In this document: in pieces, positions 25,177 to 33,809 of the stretch
Position numbering within the stretch: the stretch's first letter is position 1
Layout of the letters: each line of letters begins with the position of its first letter
Assembly (NCBI GenBank): GCA_965212165.1
Contig: OZ243096.1
Coordinates: 2,728,001-2,792,000 of the forward strand
Length of the DNA stretch: 64,000 nucleotides
From: RHLJ01 sp965212165
GTDB lineage: Bacteria; Bacteroidota; Rhodothermia; Balneolales; Balneolaceae
Reading direction: 5' to 3'
Position numbers and translations under genes: made by a program
Notes under the pieces: generated by a model
What the model was told of the DNA's origin: nothing
The model's input: only the letters and a program-made list of their open reading frames with translations
The model's database searches: none

Positions 25177-27441
25177 TTAGAAAATAAAGGTGTGATTATA
25201 TTTTAATAGAATTGAACCACTTTGAATATTTGGGAGTTGTGGTAGTCCTGTATCTAATGGATCGTTAACTGTATTTCTGATTTCGTTTATAACCAACCAT
25301 AAATCTCTTCCTTCGCTAAAATTATACCTAAATCGAATGTTAGCACCCGCAAGTTTTGAGGAATTGCTGTATTGAATAAATGTACTTATTTGAGCCTTCT
25401 TATTGAAAGAATATTGACCTTTTAACTGACCTAAGTGTGAAGTATAATCGGTTCTAGTTCTTCCAATTCGATCAGGAAAAGTTAGATGTGTAACTCGATA
25501 ACTTCCTCCTACTTCAAGTTTTCTAGAAATGAAAAATCTAGGATTTAGATTGATCTCTTTAATCTCTCCATCAAAGAAATCACCTACAGTTGCGTTTATG
25601 CCACCTCCCACTTTCCAAGCTTCAGAAAAATTATAACTAAACCTTAGTGAAGTCTCTTCATAAGTACCATCTGGAATATTAATCCTTCCAAGTAAATCAA
25701 AACCATCACCAATTGGTATATTCTCTTTACCTAACGAAAGTCGAAAATTGAATCTTCCATATTGTTTAAACCTTCCATCCCAATCAACATTAACTGACCG
25801 ATCTTGTAAACTTTTATCAAAAGATAGTAACTCGTGTTCTGTGTTATAAAAACGACCTAAGTAAAATAATCTTACTTGATGCCTTTGAAACATAGATTCT
25901 TCATTTGAAAGCCAACCATAGCCAATTCTTGCAAATTTCTGTGATATTCCACCGATTCTTACGAAACCAAGCTCTGGATTATAATTATCACCAAGTCGTG
26001 TATAAGTTAATTCATATAAAAAGCCAGTATTTGTTTGGTTTCGTAAAGCAAATCTAAGAGCACTCGTACTATCAATATCATTTCGTGATGAACTATTAAT
26101 ATCATCATCTATTGATTGTGCAGATCTAAACTCGACAAAGTGATCTCCTACAGTATTAATTACTCCATCGAACCCATATACATAATTTGAACTTCCATCT
26201 GCCCCAATCCTACTTGTAAGGATTCCGCCTACATACGTATTCTGATTTAGAACTTGTTGTTTGAGTCGCAAAACTCCAAAATTCTCAGATGAAAGATTAT
26301 CACTATTGGCAGTTTGCATATTTATTATTCCAACATCCATATTACCAATTCTACCAGTAACTCTACCTCCTCCCAGAATTCTAACTGGATTACCACTTTC
26401 ATCAAGTCCAATTCTTCTGCTATAAAATACTCGGTCATTTCCGAAAGAAAAGTCGAATAAGCCCGATCGTTGCTGGAAAAATTGTCTTTTTTCAGGAAAG
26501 AATAGTGAAAATCGAGATAGGTTTAATTGCTGATCATCTGCTTCTACTTGAGCAAAATCTGTATTAACTGTCAAATCTAGTGTTAGATTATTTGTGACAT
26601 TGTACTTTAAATCAAAACCTACTTCTGTAGTAACATCATCGTCATAGAAATAAGCAGATGAATCATTCTTAAGTGTATTAAGTCTATTAACTCCTGCTAA
26701 ACCAAATGGAGTAAAGTACACTGGGTTTTTAGATTTCACACCTCTTAAAACAACATCTTGTGCTTGTGATGGTTTAGCGTTAGCCAAATTCCAATTTGGT
26801 GGAATTGCAGGAAAAATATGTCGTTCATTTATGCTTGTGATCCACCTATAAATAATAATTCCCATTTCCGTTTCAGCATTCTCGTTAACCTGAACACCTA
26901 TACTTGAAAATGGAATTCGCATTTCAGCAAACCATCCCTCCTCATTCCTTATAGTTTCAACATCCCAAAAAGTATTCCAACTAGAGTTAATTGCGCCACC
27001 ACCACCGCCACCGTTTGCATCATTTGATATTGCAAAATCAAATTTAACTCCATCTGGATTGGTGAAAAACCAACTTGCATTCTGGTTGTCATTAAATCCA
27101 TCAATAATTACAGCAAATACATCATCACTACTGTATTTATCCCTAGCAAGAGAATTGGTAGTTACCGAAGATGGTTTTTTTGAAAATAACTCACCCGACA
27201 CATAAACAAAGTTTTCATCATAGGCGATTTTAAATTTTGTCAATTCATTCATTCCAGCCATAAAAACAGGTTCAAACTGTACCGGTTCATAATAAGGTAC
27301 AGATTCCCAAGCTGGTTCATTTGCTATCCCATCAAGAACAATGGGTAAAGAAATTTTTGTTAGTTCTATTTTATCCTGAGAAAATGCAGGAGGCGATAAA
27401 ACAAATAGTAAACAGAATACAATAATTAGTTTATTAACCAA
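25177..27441 (-). CDS. DUF5916 protein with N-terminal CBM9-like domain (outer-membrane barrel)
   Basis: The 754-aa protein has a signal peptide (1-21, ending AFSQ). An N-terminal CBM9-like domain follows (IVLDGIANEPAWESVPYYE... FKIAYDENFVYVSGEL... SWFFTNPDG) and then the DUF5916 region (LNLSRFSLFFPEKRQFFQQRSGLFDFSFG... FYSRRIGLDESG) leading into a beta-barrel with many aromatic strands, ending FNHTFIF-like with terminal Phe. Such proteins are common in Bacteroidota; the CBM9-like part is not a proof of carbohydrate binding, and the cargo is unknown. The VSTR/FPEKRQFF block is the most conserved part of the family. It is adjacent to the M14 peptidase gene on the same strand. Confidence 0.82.
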   Translation of the reverse strand: MVNKLIIVFCLLFVLSPPAFSQDKIELTKISLPIVLDGIANEPAWESVPYYEPVQFEPVFMAGMNELTKFKIAYDENFVYVSGELFSKKPSSVTTNSLARDKYSSDDVFAVIIDGFNDNQNASWFFTNPDGVKFDFAISNDANGGGGGGAINSSWNTFWDVETIRNEEGWFAEMRIPFSSIGVQVNENAETEMGIIIYRWITSINERHIFPAIPPNWNLANAKPSQAQDVVLRGVKSKNPVYFTPFGLAGVNRLNTLKNDSSAYFYDDDVTTEVGFDLKYNVTNNLTLDLTVNTDFAQVEADDQQLNLSRFSLFFPEKRQFFQQRSGLFDFSFGNDRVFYSRRIGLDESGNPVRILGGGRVTGRIGNMDVGIINMQTANSDNLSSENFGVLRLKQQVLNQNTYVGGILTSRIGADGSSNYVYGFDGVINTVGDHFVEFRSAQSIDDDINSSSRNDIDSTSALRFALRNQTNTGFLYELTYTRLGDNYNPELGFVRIGGISQKFARIGYGWLSNEESMFQRHQVRLFYLGRFYNTEHELLSFDKSLQDRSVNVDWDGRFKQYGRFNFRLSLGKENIPIGDGFDLLGRINIPDGTYEETSLRFSYNFSEAWKVGGGINATVGDFFDGEIKEINLNPRFFISRKLEVGGSYRVTHLTFPDRIGRTRTDYTSHLGQLKGQYSFNKKAQISTFIQYSNSSKLAGANIRFRYNFSEGRDLWLVINEIRNTVNDPLDTGLPQLPNIQSGSILLKYNHTFIF

Positions 27442-27588
27442 TAAAACTCCAATTTTTTAAAGCGGAAGAACTTAGAGCTTTTTGGTTACCAAAAGGAAGG
27501 CTCGTTTTCTAACTTTTACACCTTATGCAATAAATTAAAGCCCTACTTTAGATTTCTATTCTACTTATTTTGTGAAAATTATATTTAT

Positions 27589-28545
27589 ATGACCGATTTA
27601 CTTACCATACCAACATTATCTGATATTAAAAACGCGCACACCGTTATTAAGCCATATGCTCGTTTAACCCCTGTTCTTCAAAGTGAGCATGTAAATAATA
27701 GAACGAATGCTGGCATCTATTTTAAGTGCGAAAATTTTCAGAAAGTTGGTGCTTTCAAATTTCGAGGAGCCTGCAATGCAGTGTTAACTCTAAGTGATGA
27801 AGAGGCAAAAAATGGTGTATCCACTCATTCCTCTGGGAATCATGCACAAGCTTTAGCTTTAGCATCTCGTATAAAAGGAATTAAAGCATATGTAGTAATG
27901 CCAGAAAATGCTCCAAAAGTTAAAGTTGAAGCTGTTCGTGGTTATGGTGCCGAAATTACTTTTTGTGAATCTACATTGGAAAGTCGAGAACATACTTTAC
28001 AAAAAGTTGTGAATAGAACAGGTGCAACTATTATTCATCCATATAATGATGCTAGAATAGTGGCTGGACAAGGAACAGCGGCTTTAGAATTATTGGAAAC
28101 AAATCCAGATTTAGACATTATCCTAACTCCTGTTGGTGGAGGAGGGTTGCTAAGTGGTACTGCACTTTCAACAAAGTATATAAATTCAAAGATCAAAGTT
28201 ATTGGAACAGAGCCTGAGCAAGCAAATGATGCTTTTGAATCATTTAAAGCTGGAAAATTGATACCTGCTTATAATACAAATACTATCGCTGATGGACTCC
28301 GAACTTCTCTTGGAGTCCTTCCTTTTTCCATTATTAAGGAATATGTAGATGACATCGTCACTGTTAGCGAAGAATCAATTATTGAAGCGATGCGTTATAT
28401 ATGGGAGCGTTTAAATATAATTATAGAACCGTCTTGTGCAGTACCAGTAGCGGCTATTTTTGAAGGCAAGATTGATGTTAAGGGAAAAAAGGTAGGTATC
28501 ATTATTACTGGTGGAAATGTAGATCTTGATAATCTACCATGGTAA
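27589..28545 (+). CDS. PLP-dependent serine/threonine dehydratase (or serine racemase-like)
   Basis: The 318-aa protein is a fold-type II PLP enzyme. The Schiff-base Lys57 sits in KVGAFKFRGA, and the substrate-binding loop is THSSGNHAQA. The glycine loop binding PLP phosphate is VGGGGLLSG, and the C-terminal IITGGNVDLDNLPW is typical of the catabolic threonine dehydratase/serine racemase group. It has no regulatory ACT domain, so it is not the allosteric biosynthetic IlvA. It deaminates L-threonine and/or L-serine to 2-oxo acids; racemase activity cannot be excluded. It is a single gene, divergent from the DUF5916 gene across about 147 bp, with a terminator behind it. Confidence 0.9.
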   Translation: MTDLLTIPTLSDIKNAHTVIKPYARLTPVLQSEHVNNRTNAGIYFKCENFQKVGAFKFRGACNAVLTLSDEEAKNGVSTHSSGNHAQALALASRIKGIKAYVVMPENAPKVKVEAVRGYGAEITFCESTLESREHTLQKVVNRTGATIIHPYNDARIVAGQGTAALELLETNPDLDIILTPVGGGGLLSGTALSTKYINSKIKVIGTEPEQANDAFESFKAGKLIPAYNTNTIADGLRTSLGVLPFSIIKEYVDDIVTVSEESIIEAMRYIWERLNIIIEPSCAVPVAAIFEGKIDVKGKKVGIIITGGNVDLDNLPW

Positions 28546-28549
28546 TAAA

Positions 28550-28581
28550 AAAGCCTTCTCCGATTTATCAGAGAAGGCTTT
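28550..28581. terminator. Bidirectional terminator between dehydratase and GH3 genes
   Basis: AAAGCCTTCTC (28550-28560) pairs perfectly with GAGAAGGCTTT (28571-28581) around a 10-nt loop, between convergent stop codons. Confidence 0.9.
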
Positions 28582-28598
28582 ATAACATCAATATTTAT

Positions 28599-30908
28599 TT
28601 ACTTTGTTAATTCAAATTCCATCATTTGTAGATCATTTGAATTAGTTCCAACCATTAATGTGAACATTCCAGGTTCTGCATTAAACTTTAGATCTGGTCC
28701 ATAATAAGCTAATGTTTCCCAGTTAATAGTGAATGTAATTGTTGTAGATTCACCAGCTTCAATCATCACTTTTTTAAATCCTTTTAATTCTTTCATAGGT
28801 CTCATTACACGAGCATAATGATCTCTGATATAAAACTGGACTACTTCTTCTCCATCCATTGATCCATTGTTTTTTACATCAACGGAAACTTCAACTGTTT
28901 CATCCATCGACATAGAACTTGAAGAAACCTTGAAATTTGAATACTCAAACTCAGTATAACTTAGTCCGTGACCGAATATGAATTGTGGGCTATTGTCTAC
29001 ATCATTGAATTGACTCCAAAAAACTGAACCTGCATCACCTGGTCCTGGAGACGGGCGACCTGGGTTTTTGAAATTATAATAAATTGGTATTTGTCCAACA
29101 TCTCTAGGTATTGAAATAGGCATTTTACCTGATGGGTTATAATCTCCAAAAATTACATCAGCAATTGCGTTCCCAGCTTCACTACCTAAATGCCACGTAT
29201 TTAATAATGTAGATGCCCCTTCATAAAGTTCAGGCTCAACAATTGGTCTTCCAGCCATTAATACAGTAACTACATTTTCATTAACTGCGCTAATCTCTTT
29301 AAATAGCTCTAGCTGACGTCCTTTTAGGCTGATATCAACTTGACTTCTACCTTCGCCAGATTGAAGTGCTTCTTCTCCAACGGCCATAATTACAACATCA
29401 GCATTCTTTGCATTGTTTATCGCAGCTTCAAAGCCAGAACCATCATCTTCTGGAAATGTTAAAGCACGTGAGAAAGAACCATTGTCGGCTGCAAGTGTAT
29501 ATCCTTCTGTGAAAGTTACTTCAACATTGGAGCCAACTGCATTCTGAATTCCTTCTAAAAGAGATACCGCAGAATTAGGTTCACCTCTCCCTCTCCAATT
29601 ACCTAATGGTGTATCTTTATCAGCTGCAAGATTACCAATAACTGCAATTTTTGGTGTACTTGATGAAATTGGAAGCAACCCTTCGTCATTCTTAAGCAAT
29701 ACAATAGATCTCTTTGCAACGTCTCTAGCAATAGCTCTATGTTCATCAGAATAAATGAGATTTCTCTCTCTTTCCATATCTGAGTACTGATATGGATCAT
29801 CAAACAAACCAAGTAGAAATTTAGCACGAAGAACACGTCGTACAGCTGCATCAACAAATTTAATATCTACTTCACCAGATTCAACTAAATCTTTTAAATG
29901 GATTTGATAAGCTTCTGATTCCATATCCATATCATTTCCACTAGTAATAGAATGATAGGCAGCTTGCTTCAAATCTTTTGAAAAACCATGATTAATCATT
30001 TGACGAATAGAACCCCAATCGGAAATTATAAATCCATTAAACCCCCATTCTTCTTTTAAAACGGTTGTTTGTAAATAGTAATCACCATTAGCAGGAATAC
30101 CATTTAGATCGTTAAACGAGTTCATGAAGGTACCAACACCTGCTTTCGCAGCAGCTTCGAATGGTGGAAGAATTACATTCCATAATGTATTAGTACCAAC
30201 ATCTACAGTGTTATAATCTCTCCCTGATTCTGAAAAAGCATAGCCGGCAAAATGTTTAGCTGTAGCTAGAATGGAACTATTATCTGATAAATCTGAGGTT
30301 TGAAATCCTTGAACTCGAGCTACTGCCATTTCAGATCCTAAGTAAGGGTCTTCACCCGAACCTTCCATTACTCTACCCCAGCGTGCGTCTCTACCTACAT
30401 CAACCATAGGCGCAAATGTCCAATTCACCCCTGCCGCTGAGGCCTCAACCGCCGCAACTCTTGCAGATTGTTCTACTGCTTTTAAATCCCAACTTGCAGC
30501 CTCACCAAGTGGAATTGGGAAAATAGTTTTAAAACCGTGTATTACATCAAATCCGAAAATTAAAGGAATTCCAAGTCTACTATTTTCAACTGCAAGTTTT
30601 TGTGCTCCATACGTTGCTTCTGCACCAACTACATTAAGTACTGATCCAACTCCACCACTTTGTAACAATTTTGATCTGGCTTCAACATATTCATTACCTT
30701 CAGGGATTGGACCAGTAAAATCCCAACTTCCATTATGTTGATTAAGTTGCCCGATTTTCTCATCTAGGGTCATTAGAGCAAGAACACTATCAACTTTTTG
30801 CTCTATATCAGGTTTTATCAATTGGTCTTGAGCAAATGTTGAAATTGAAAATAACGCTATAAGAGCAATGCTAAGGCATCCTCTTTGGGAAAGTATATAT
30901 CTATTCAT
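28599..30908 (-). CDS. Secreted GH3 beta-glucosidase
   Basis: The frame is open to an upstream ATG at 30998, but the ATG at 30908 gives a proper signal peptide (MNRYILSQRGCLSIALIALFS..., ending TFAQ), so I use it: 769 aa. Glycoside hydrolase family 3 features run in order: MTLDEKIGQL, then PMVDVGRDARWGRVMEGSGEDP, AKHFAGYAFSESGRDYN, and GFIISDWGS with nucleophile Asp297. The second domain has VAVIGNLAADKD and VGEEALQSGEGRSQVDISLKG, followed by a fibronectin III-like end (EFEYSNFKVSS, GEEVVQFYIRDH, LKGFKKV). It matches the BglX-type exo-beta-glucosidase. With the GH81 endo-glucanase it makes a plausible beta-1,3-glucan breakdown pair. Divergent from the repeat-protein operon. Confidence 0.93.
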   Translation of the reverse strand: MNRYILSQRGCLSIALIALFSISTFAQDQLIKPDIEQKVDSVLALMTLDEKIGQLNQHNGSWDFTGPIPEGNEYVEARSKLLQSGGVGSVLNVVGAEATYGAQKLAVENSRLGIPLIFGFDVIHGFKTIFPIPLGEAASWDLKAVEQSARVAAVEASAAGVNWTFAPMVDVGRDARWGRVMEGSGEDPYLGSEMAVARVQGFQTSDLSDNSSILATAKHFAGYAFSESGRDYNTVDVGTNTLWNVILPPFEAAAKAGVGTFMNSFNDLNGIPANGDYYLQTTVLKEEWGFNGFIISDWGSIRQMINHGFSKDLKQAAYHSITSGNDMDMESEAYQIHLKDLVESGEVDIKFVDAAVRRVLRAKFLLGLFDDPYQYSDMERERNLIYSDEHRAIARDVAKRSIVLLKNDEGLLPISSSTPKIAVIGNLAADKDTPLGNWRGRGEPNSAVSLLEGIQNAVGSNVEVTFTEGYTLAADNGSFSRALTFPEDDGSGFEAAINNAKNADVVIMAVGEEALQSGEGRSQVDISLKGRQLELFKEISAVNENVVTVLMAGRPIVEPELYEGASTLLNTWHLGSEAGNAIADVIFGDYNPSGKMPISIPRDVGQIPIYYNFKNPGRPSPGPGDAGSVFWSQFNDVDNSPQFIFGHGLSYTEFEYSNFKVSSSSMSMDETVEVSVDVKNNGSMDGEEVVQFYIRDHYARVMRPMKELKGFKKVMIEAGESTTITFTINWETLAYYGPDLKFNAEPGMFTLMVGTNSNDLQMMEFELTK

Positions 30909-30989
30909 TTGACTAAAATAATTAAGTATTAGGCTTCTATTGATTTGAAAATAAGTCTTTTGAGTAAAAATAAACGTGATAAAAATTAT

Positions 30990-31035
30990 CATAACCAAGC
31001 TTCGAATAAATTATGAAGCGAGTTTGGTTATTTTT
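30990..31035. promoter_or_regulatory. Hairpin in the divergent leader between GH3 and the repeat-protein operon
   Basis: ATAACCAAGCTTC (30990-31002) pairs with GAAGC (31014-31018) and TTGGTTAT (31023-31030), with a four-base bulge, followed on the plus strand by six T residues. It resembles an intrinsic terminator placed 71 bp before the first repeat-protein gene and could act as an attenuator if the promoter lies upstream. Confidence 0.4.
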
Positions 31036-31105
31036 TAAGTATGATCAATTGATTATGAAACAAATTCGAGTGTTCAATCGTCTTTAAACAAAACTTTTTA
31101 CTTCT

Positions 31106-32014
31106 ATGGCAAAACAAGGCACTTCAAAAAAACAATCTCTCAGCAACGACCTAGATTCGGAATTTGATTTGGATGAATTCATAGATGATCAAGCATACGG
31201 AGAAACTTCTAATAATCAATTAAGTGAAGAAGAATTTAAAGAAGAACGTTCTGATCTTATAAAAAACTCTCTACTTGTTGTAGCCGTAATTACCACCATT
31301 TTTCTTTGGATTTTCGATTGGAGTCCAAATAATGCATACAATTTCTTTTTTGAAGGTGATTCTCCTGTGTTCGTTTTTGAAGAAGGAAATCAGAATATAA
31401 TACCTGAAGCCCCACAAATTCCTGCTTTTGAATCAGTCGTTGAAACCAATCAATCTTTATCAGCTACTGAATATTTAGTGGAATTAAGAAATAAGGGGTT
31501 ACTAGAAGAAGGAAAGATTTCAACTTTTGATGCTCGACAACTTTTTAGTTCTGGAGTACCTATTTCATACTTAGAATCGATAGATGGAGTCAATTTATTA
31601 GACGAGTTCTCTTTTGTTGATTTGTCCGAGTTTTATGAAAAACGTGTACCAGTTGAATATTTACAATCTCTTGATCAAGCTGGATACTTAGATGAGCTCT
31701 CCTTTGTTGACATCACTGAGTTTTATGAGAACAACGTACCTATTCAGTATTTAAATAGTTTAAAAGAGATCGGAATAATGGATGAACTTTCCTTCGTTGA
31801 TATCACCGAATTCTATGAAAACAATGTTTCTATTGATTATTTATCTACACTACAACAGAATGATTATATAGGAGATTTATCATTTGTTGAAATCACAGAG
31901 TTCTACGAAAATGGAGTCACAATTGATTTCTTAAATGAACTAAAATCTAATGGATTACTCGATCAACTTAACTTTGTTGATATTGTTGATTTGTATAAAG
32001 CCGAAGGAAATTAG
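31106..32014 (+). CDS. Membrane-anchored 30-residue repeat protein 1
   Basis: The 302-aa protein has a cytosolic acidic head (SEFDLDEFIDDQ, about residues 18-29) and one membrane helix (about 53-70) ending in the motif FDWSPNNAYNFFF. A short linker follows, then five exact 30-residue repeats from about residue 139: (E/D)-(L/F)-S-F-V-(D/E)-I-T-E-F-Y-E-N-N-V-(P/S)-I-x-Y-L-x-x-L. The polarity (basic/acidic head inside, repeats outside) suggests type II topology with the repeats in the periplasm. No enzyme motif is visible. Each unit probably forms a helix pair with the invariant V-P turn, building a solenoid. First of four same-strand paralogues spaced 11, 6 and 5 nt apart, certainly one operon. 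Family not recognised. Confidence 0.8.
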   Translation: MAKQGTSKKQSLSNDLDSEFDLDEFIDDQAYGETSNNQLSEEEFKEERSDLIKNSLLVVAVITTIFLWIFDWSPNNAYNFFFEGDSPVFVFEEGNQNIIPEAPQIPAFESVVETNQSLSATEYLVELRNKGLLEEGKISTFDARQLFSSGVPISYLESIDGVNLLDEFSFVDLSEFYEKRVPVEYLQSLDQAGYLDELSFVDITEFYENNVPIQYLNSLKEIGIMDELSFVDITEFYENNVSIDYLSTLQQNDYIGDLSFVEITEFYENGVTIDFLNELKSNGLLDQLNFVDIVDLYKAEGN

Positions 32015-32025
32015 AAAACAGAGTT

Positions 32026-32952
32026 ATGTCTAAGCAAAGAACTAATAAATCACAGAATAATGACGATCCTGACTTTAATCTGGATAAATATTTATCTGAA
32101 CAATCACATCAATCGCAGCAAAATGAGTCGATTGATGCTGAAACTGAATCCAGCTCCTTTTCTCGAAACTTGATTCTCATATGTGCAGTTAGTGCGGCAT
32201 CCTTTCTCTGGTTCTTTGATTGGAGCCCAAGAAATGCATATAACTTCTTTTTTGCTGACGATGCTACCATTGTAGCAAATGCTCCTCGTACTGGTGGCAT
32301 AAATGTTCAGATTCCACCCATTAATATTGAGATCCCTGATATAAATATAGATATCCCAGAAATTGTTGGTCAAATTCAATCTGGCACATCTACTCTAAAT
32401 ATGAGCTTCACTGATTATATGGCAGAGTTAAACGAATTAGGATACTTAGATCAGTTTGGTAGTTCTTCTTTATCCACACTTTATTCAAATAATGTACCAG
32501 TTGAATATATAGATCAACTTGGTAATGCCGGAATGTTGAACGACTTTGGAGGAACTTCAATTTCAACTTTGTACCAAAACCAAGTTCCATTCGAATACCT
32601 CGAGAGAATGAAAAACGCCAATTTCTTAGACAATTTTGGAAGTACTTCTATTTCAACCTTGTACCAAAACCAAGTTCCTTTTGAATATTTGAATAATTTG
32701 AATTCAGCTGGTCTGCTTGATGAGTTTGGTGGAACTTCAATCTCAACATTGTATGGTAACAATGTTCCTACATCATATATAACTGATCTTGCAGAAGCTG
32801 GATTAATGGACGATTTTGGAAGTACTTCCATTTCTAGATTACATGCTAATAATGTCCCAGTTTCATTTATTAAAACTTTAGATGATCGAGGCTTACTCGA
32901 AAACATGTCATCTCAATCAGTTATTGATGCTTTTCGACTAGACGGAGAATAA
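32026..32952 (+). CDS. Membrane-anchored 30-residue repeat protein 2
   Basis: The 308-aa protein has the same layout: N-terminal DDPDFNLDKYLSEQ (residues 13-26), membrane helix at about 47-64, then FDWSPRNAYNFFF, nearly identical to the first paralogue. A strand-like linker rich in Ile/Pro/Asn (PPINIEIPDINIDIPEI) separates the membrane from five full 30-residue repeats (from about 145) of the form D-F-G-G/S-T-S-I-S-T-L-Y-x-N-x-V-P-x-x-Y-L-x-x-(L/M). It ends with the capping unit SSQSVIDAFRLDGE. The repeat differs in sequence from protein 1 (TSISTLYQNQVPFEYL against FVDITEFYENNVPIQYL) but keeps the same length and V-P position, so each gene has homogenised its own repeat. Confidence 0.8.
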   Translation: MSKQRTNKSQNNDDPDFNLDKYLSEQSHQSQQNESIDAETESSSFSRNLILICAVSAASFLWFFDWSPRNAYNFFFADDATIVANAPRTGGINVQIPPINIEIPDINIDIPEIVGQIQSGTSTLNMSFTDYMAELNELGYLDQFGSSSLSTLYSNNVPVEYIDQLGNAGMLNDFGGTSISTLYQNQVPFEYLERMKNANFLDNFGSTSISTLYQNQVPFEYLNNLNSAGLLDEFGGTSISTLYGNNVPTSYITDLAEAGLMDDFGSTSISRLHANNVPVSFIKTLDDRGLLENMSSQSVIDAFRLDGE

Positions 32953-32958
32953 ATTATC

Positions 32959-33804
32959 ATGGCGCTAAGAAACTCGCATAAAAAGAATAATTCAGACGAT
33001 CAATTCGATCTCGATAATTATATCAATGAAAAATCTACTGGTGAGAGTGAAAACCTTCATTATGATGCCCCTCTAGACTCAAAATCTAGTCGGTTTAAAA
33101 ACACAGTACTTATCATTGGATTAGTTTTCTTTACGATTCTCTACTTTAATGATTGGAGTATTAAACAAGTATTTGGGTTTAATGATTACCAAGAAGTAAC
33201 TACAACTTCCCAATTATCTCCTAACGGCGATATTCTAGTTACTGGTAACGTTGATGATGCTACATTAGCTGGACTAGCCAAACTCCAAGAGCTTCAAAAG
33301 CTAGGGGAATTAGAAGGCTTAGCTAAACTAGGTGCATTGCAAAACCTTCAGGGATTAGAAGCTCTTCAAGAGTTAGAATCGTTACAAGATATAGAAAGTG
33401 ATCTAGCTGGTATTGAAAATCTTGAGCAACCTAATGATATTCGAATTTTTGCTTTAGAAACAGCTATAGAAGCACTTAAAGGCATTGAAAATTCTGGCGC
33501 TTTTGGTAGTGAAGCACAGTTAGGATTTCAAGAAGCACTAAAAGAATTAGAAAGTTTAAGAGAAATTGAAAATACTGACTTTGACCAAACAGTATCTGAC
33601 CCAACCAACCTTACTTCATCTTTTCAAGAATATTCGGATGAATTAACTGAGCTTGGAATATCAAATATATTCGAAGAGTCTGATCTTCAAAAGCTCCATC
33701 AAGCTAATGTACCTTCTACCTTTTTAAAACAACTAGAAGAATTGAACTTAATTGAAAAGCTTAGTACAGATTCTATAATAGAGGCATTTAACTCAAGAGA
33801 TTAA
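32959..33804 (+). CDS. Membrane-anchored paralogue 3 with leucine-rich helical middle
   Basis: The 281-aa protein keeps the family head (SDDQFDLDNYINEKST, residues 12-27) and membrane helix (about 48-64, followed by NDWSIKQVFGFN). Its outer part is different: residues 103-157 form a run of L-x-x-L spacing (LAKLQELQKLGELEGLAKL and onward), then helical segments at about 164-205. Only one or two family units remain at the end (YSDELTELGISNIFEES-DLQKLHQANVPSTFL, then the cap STDSIIEAFNSRD). The Leu/Glu/Lys/Gln composition fits a long amphipathic helix or coiled coil. It could be the structural partner that oligomerises with the solenoid proteins; that is inference. Confidence 0.75.
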   Translation: MALRNSHKKNNSDDQFDLDNYINEKSTGESENLHYDAPLDSKSSRFKNTVLIIGLVFFTILYFNDWSIKQVFGFNDYQEVTTTSQLSPNGDILVTGNVDDATLAGLAKLQELQKLGELEGLAKLGALQNLQGLEALQELESLQDIESDLAGIENLEQPNDIRIFALETAIEALKGIENSGAFGSEAQLGFQEALKELESLREIENTDFDQTVSDPTNLTSSFQEYSDELTELGISNIFEESDLQKLHQANVPSTFLKQLEELNLIEKLSTDSIIEAFNSRD

Positions 33805-33809
33805 ATTAT

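Noticed and set aside
28599..30998. Longer start of the GH3 gene at 30998
   Set aside because: The extra 30 residues precede a proper signal peptide beginning at Met 30908 and overlap a regulatory hairpin region.
32104..32906. Several 60-130 aa minus-strand frames opposite repeat protein 2
   Set aside because: They mirror the periodic coding repeats and have no start context; the plus-strand gene explains the region.
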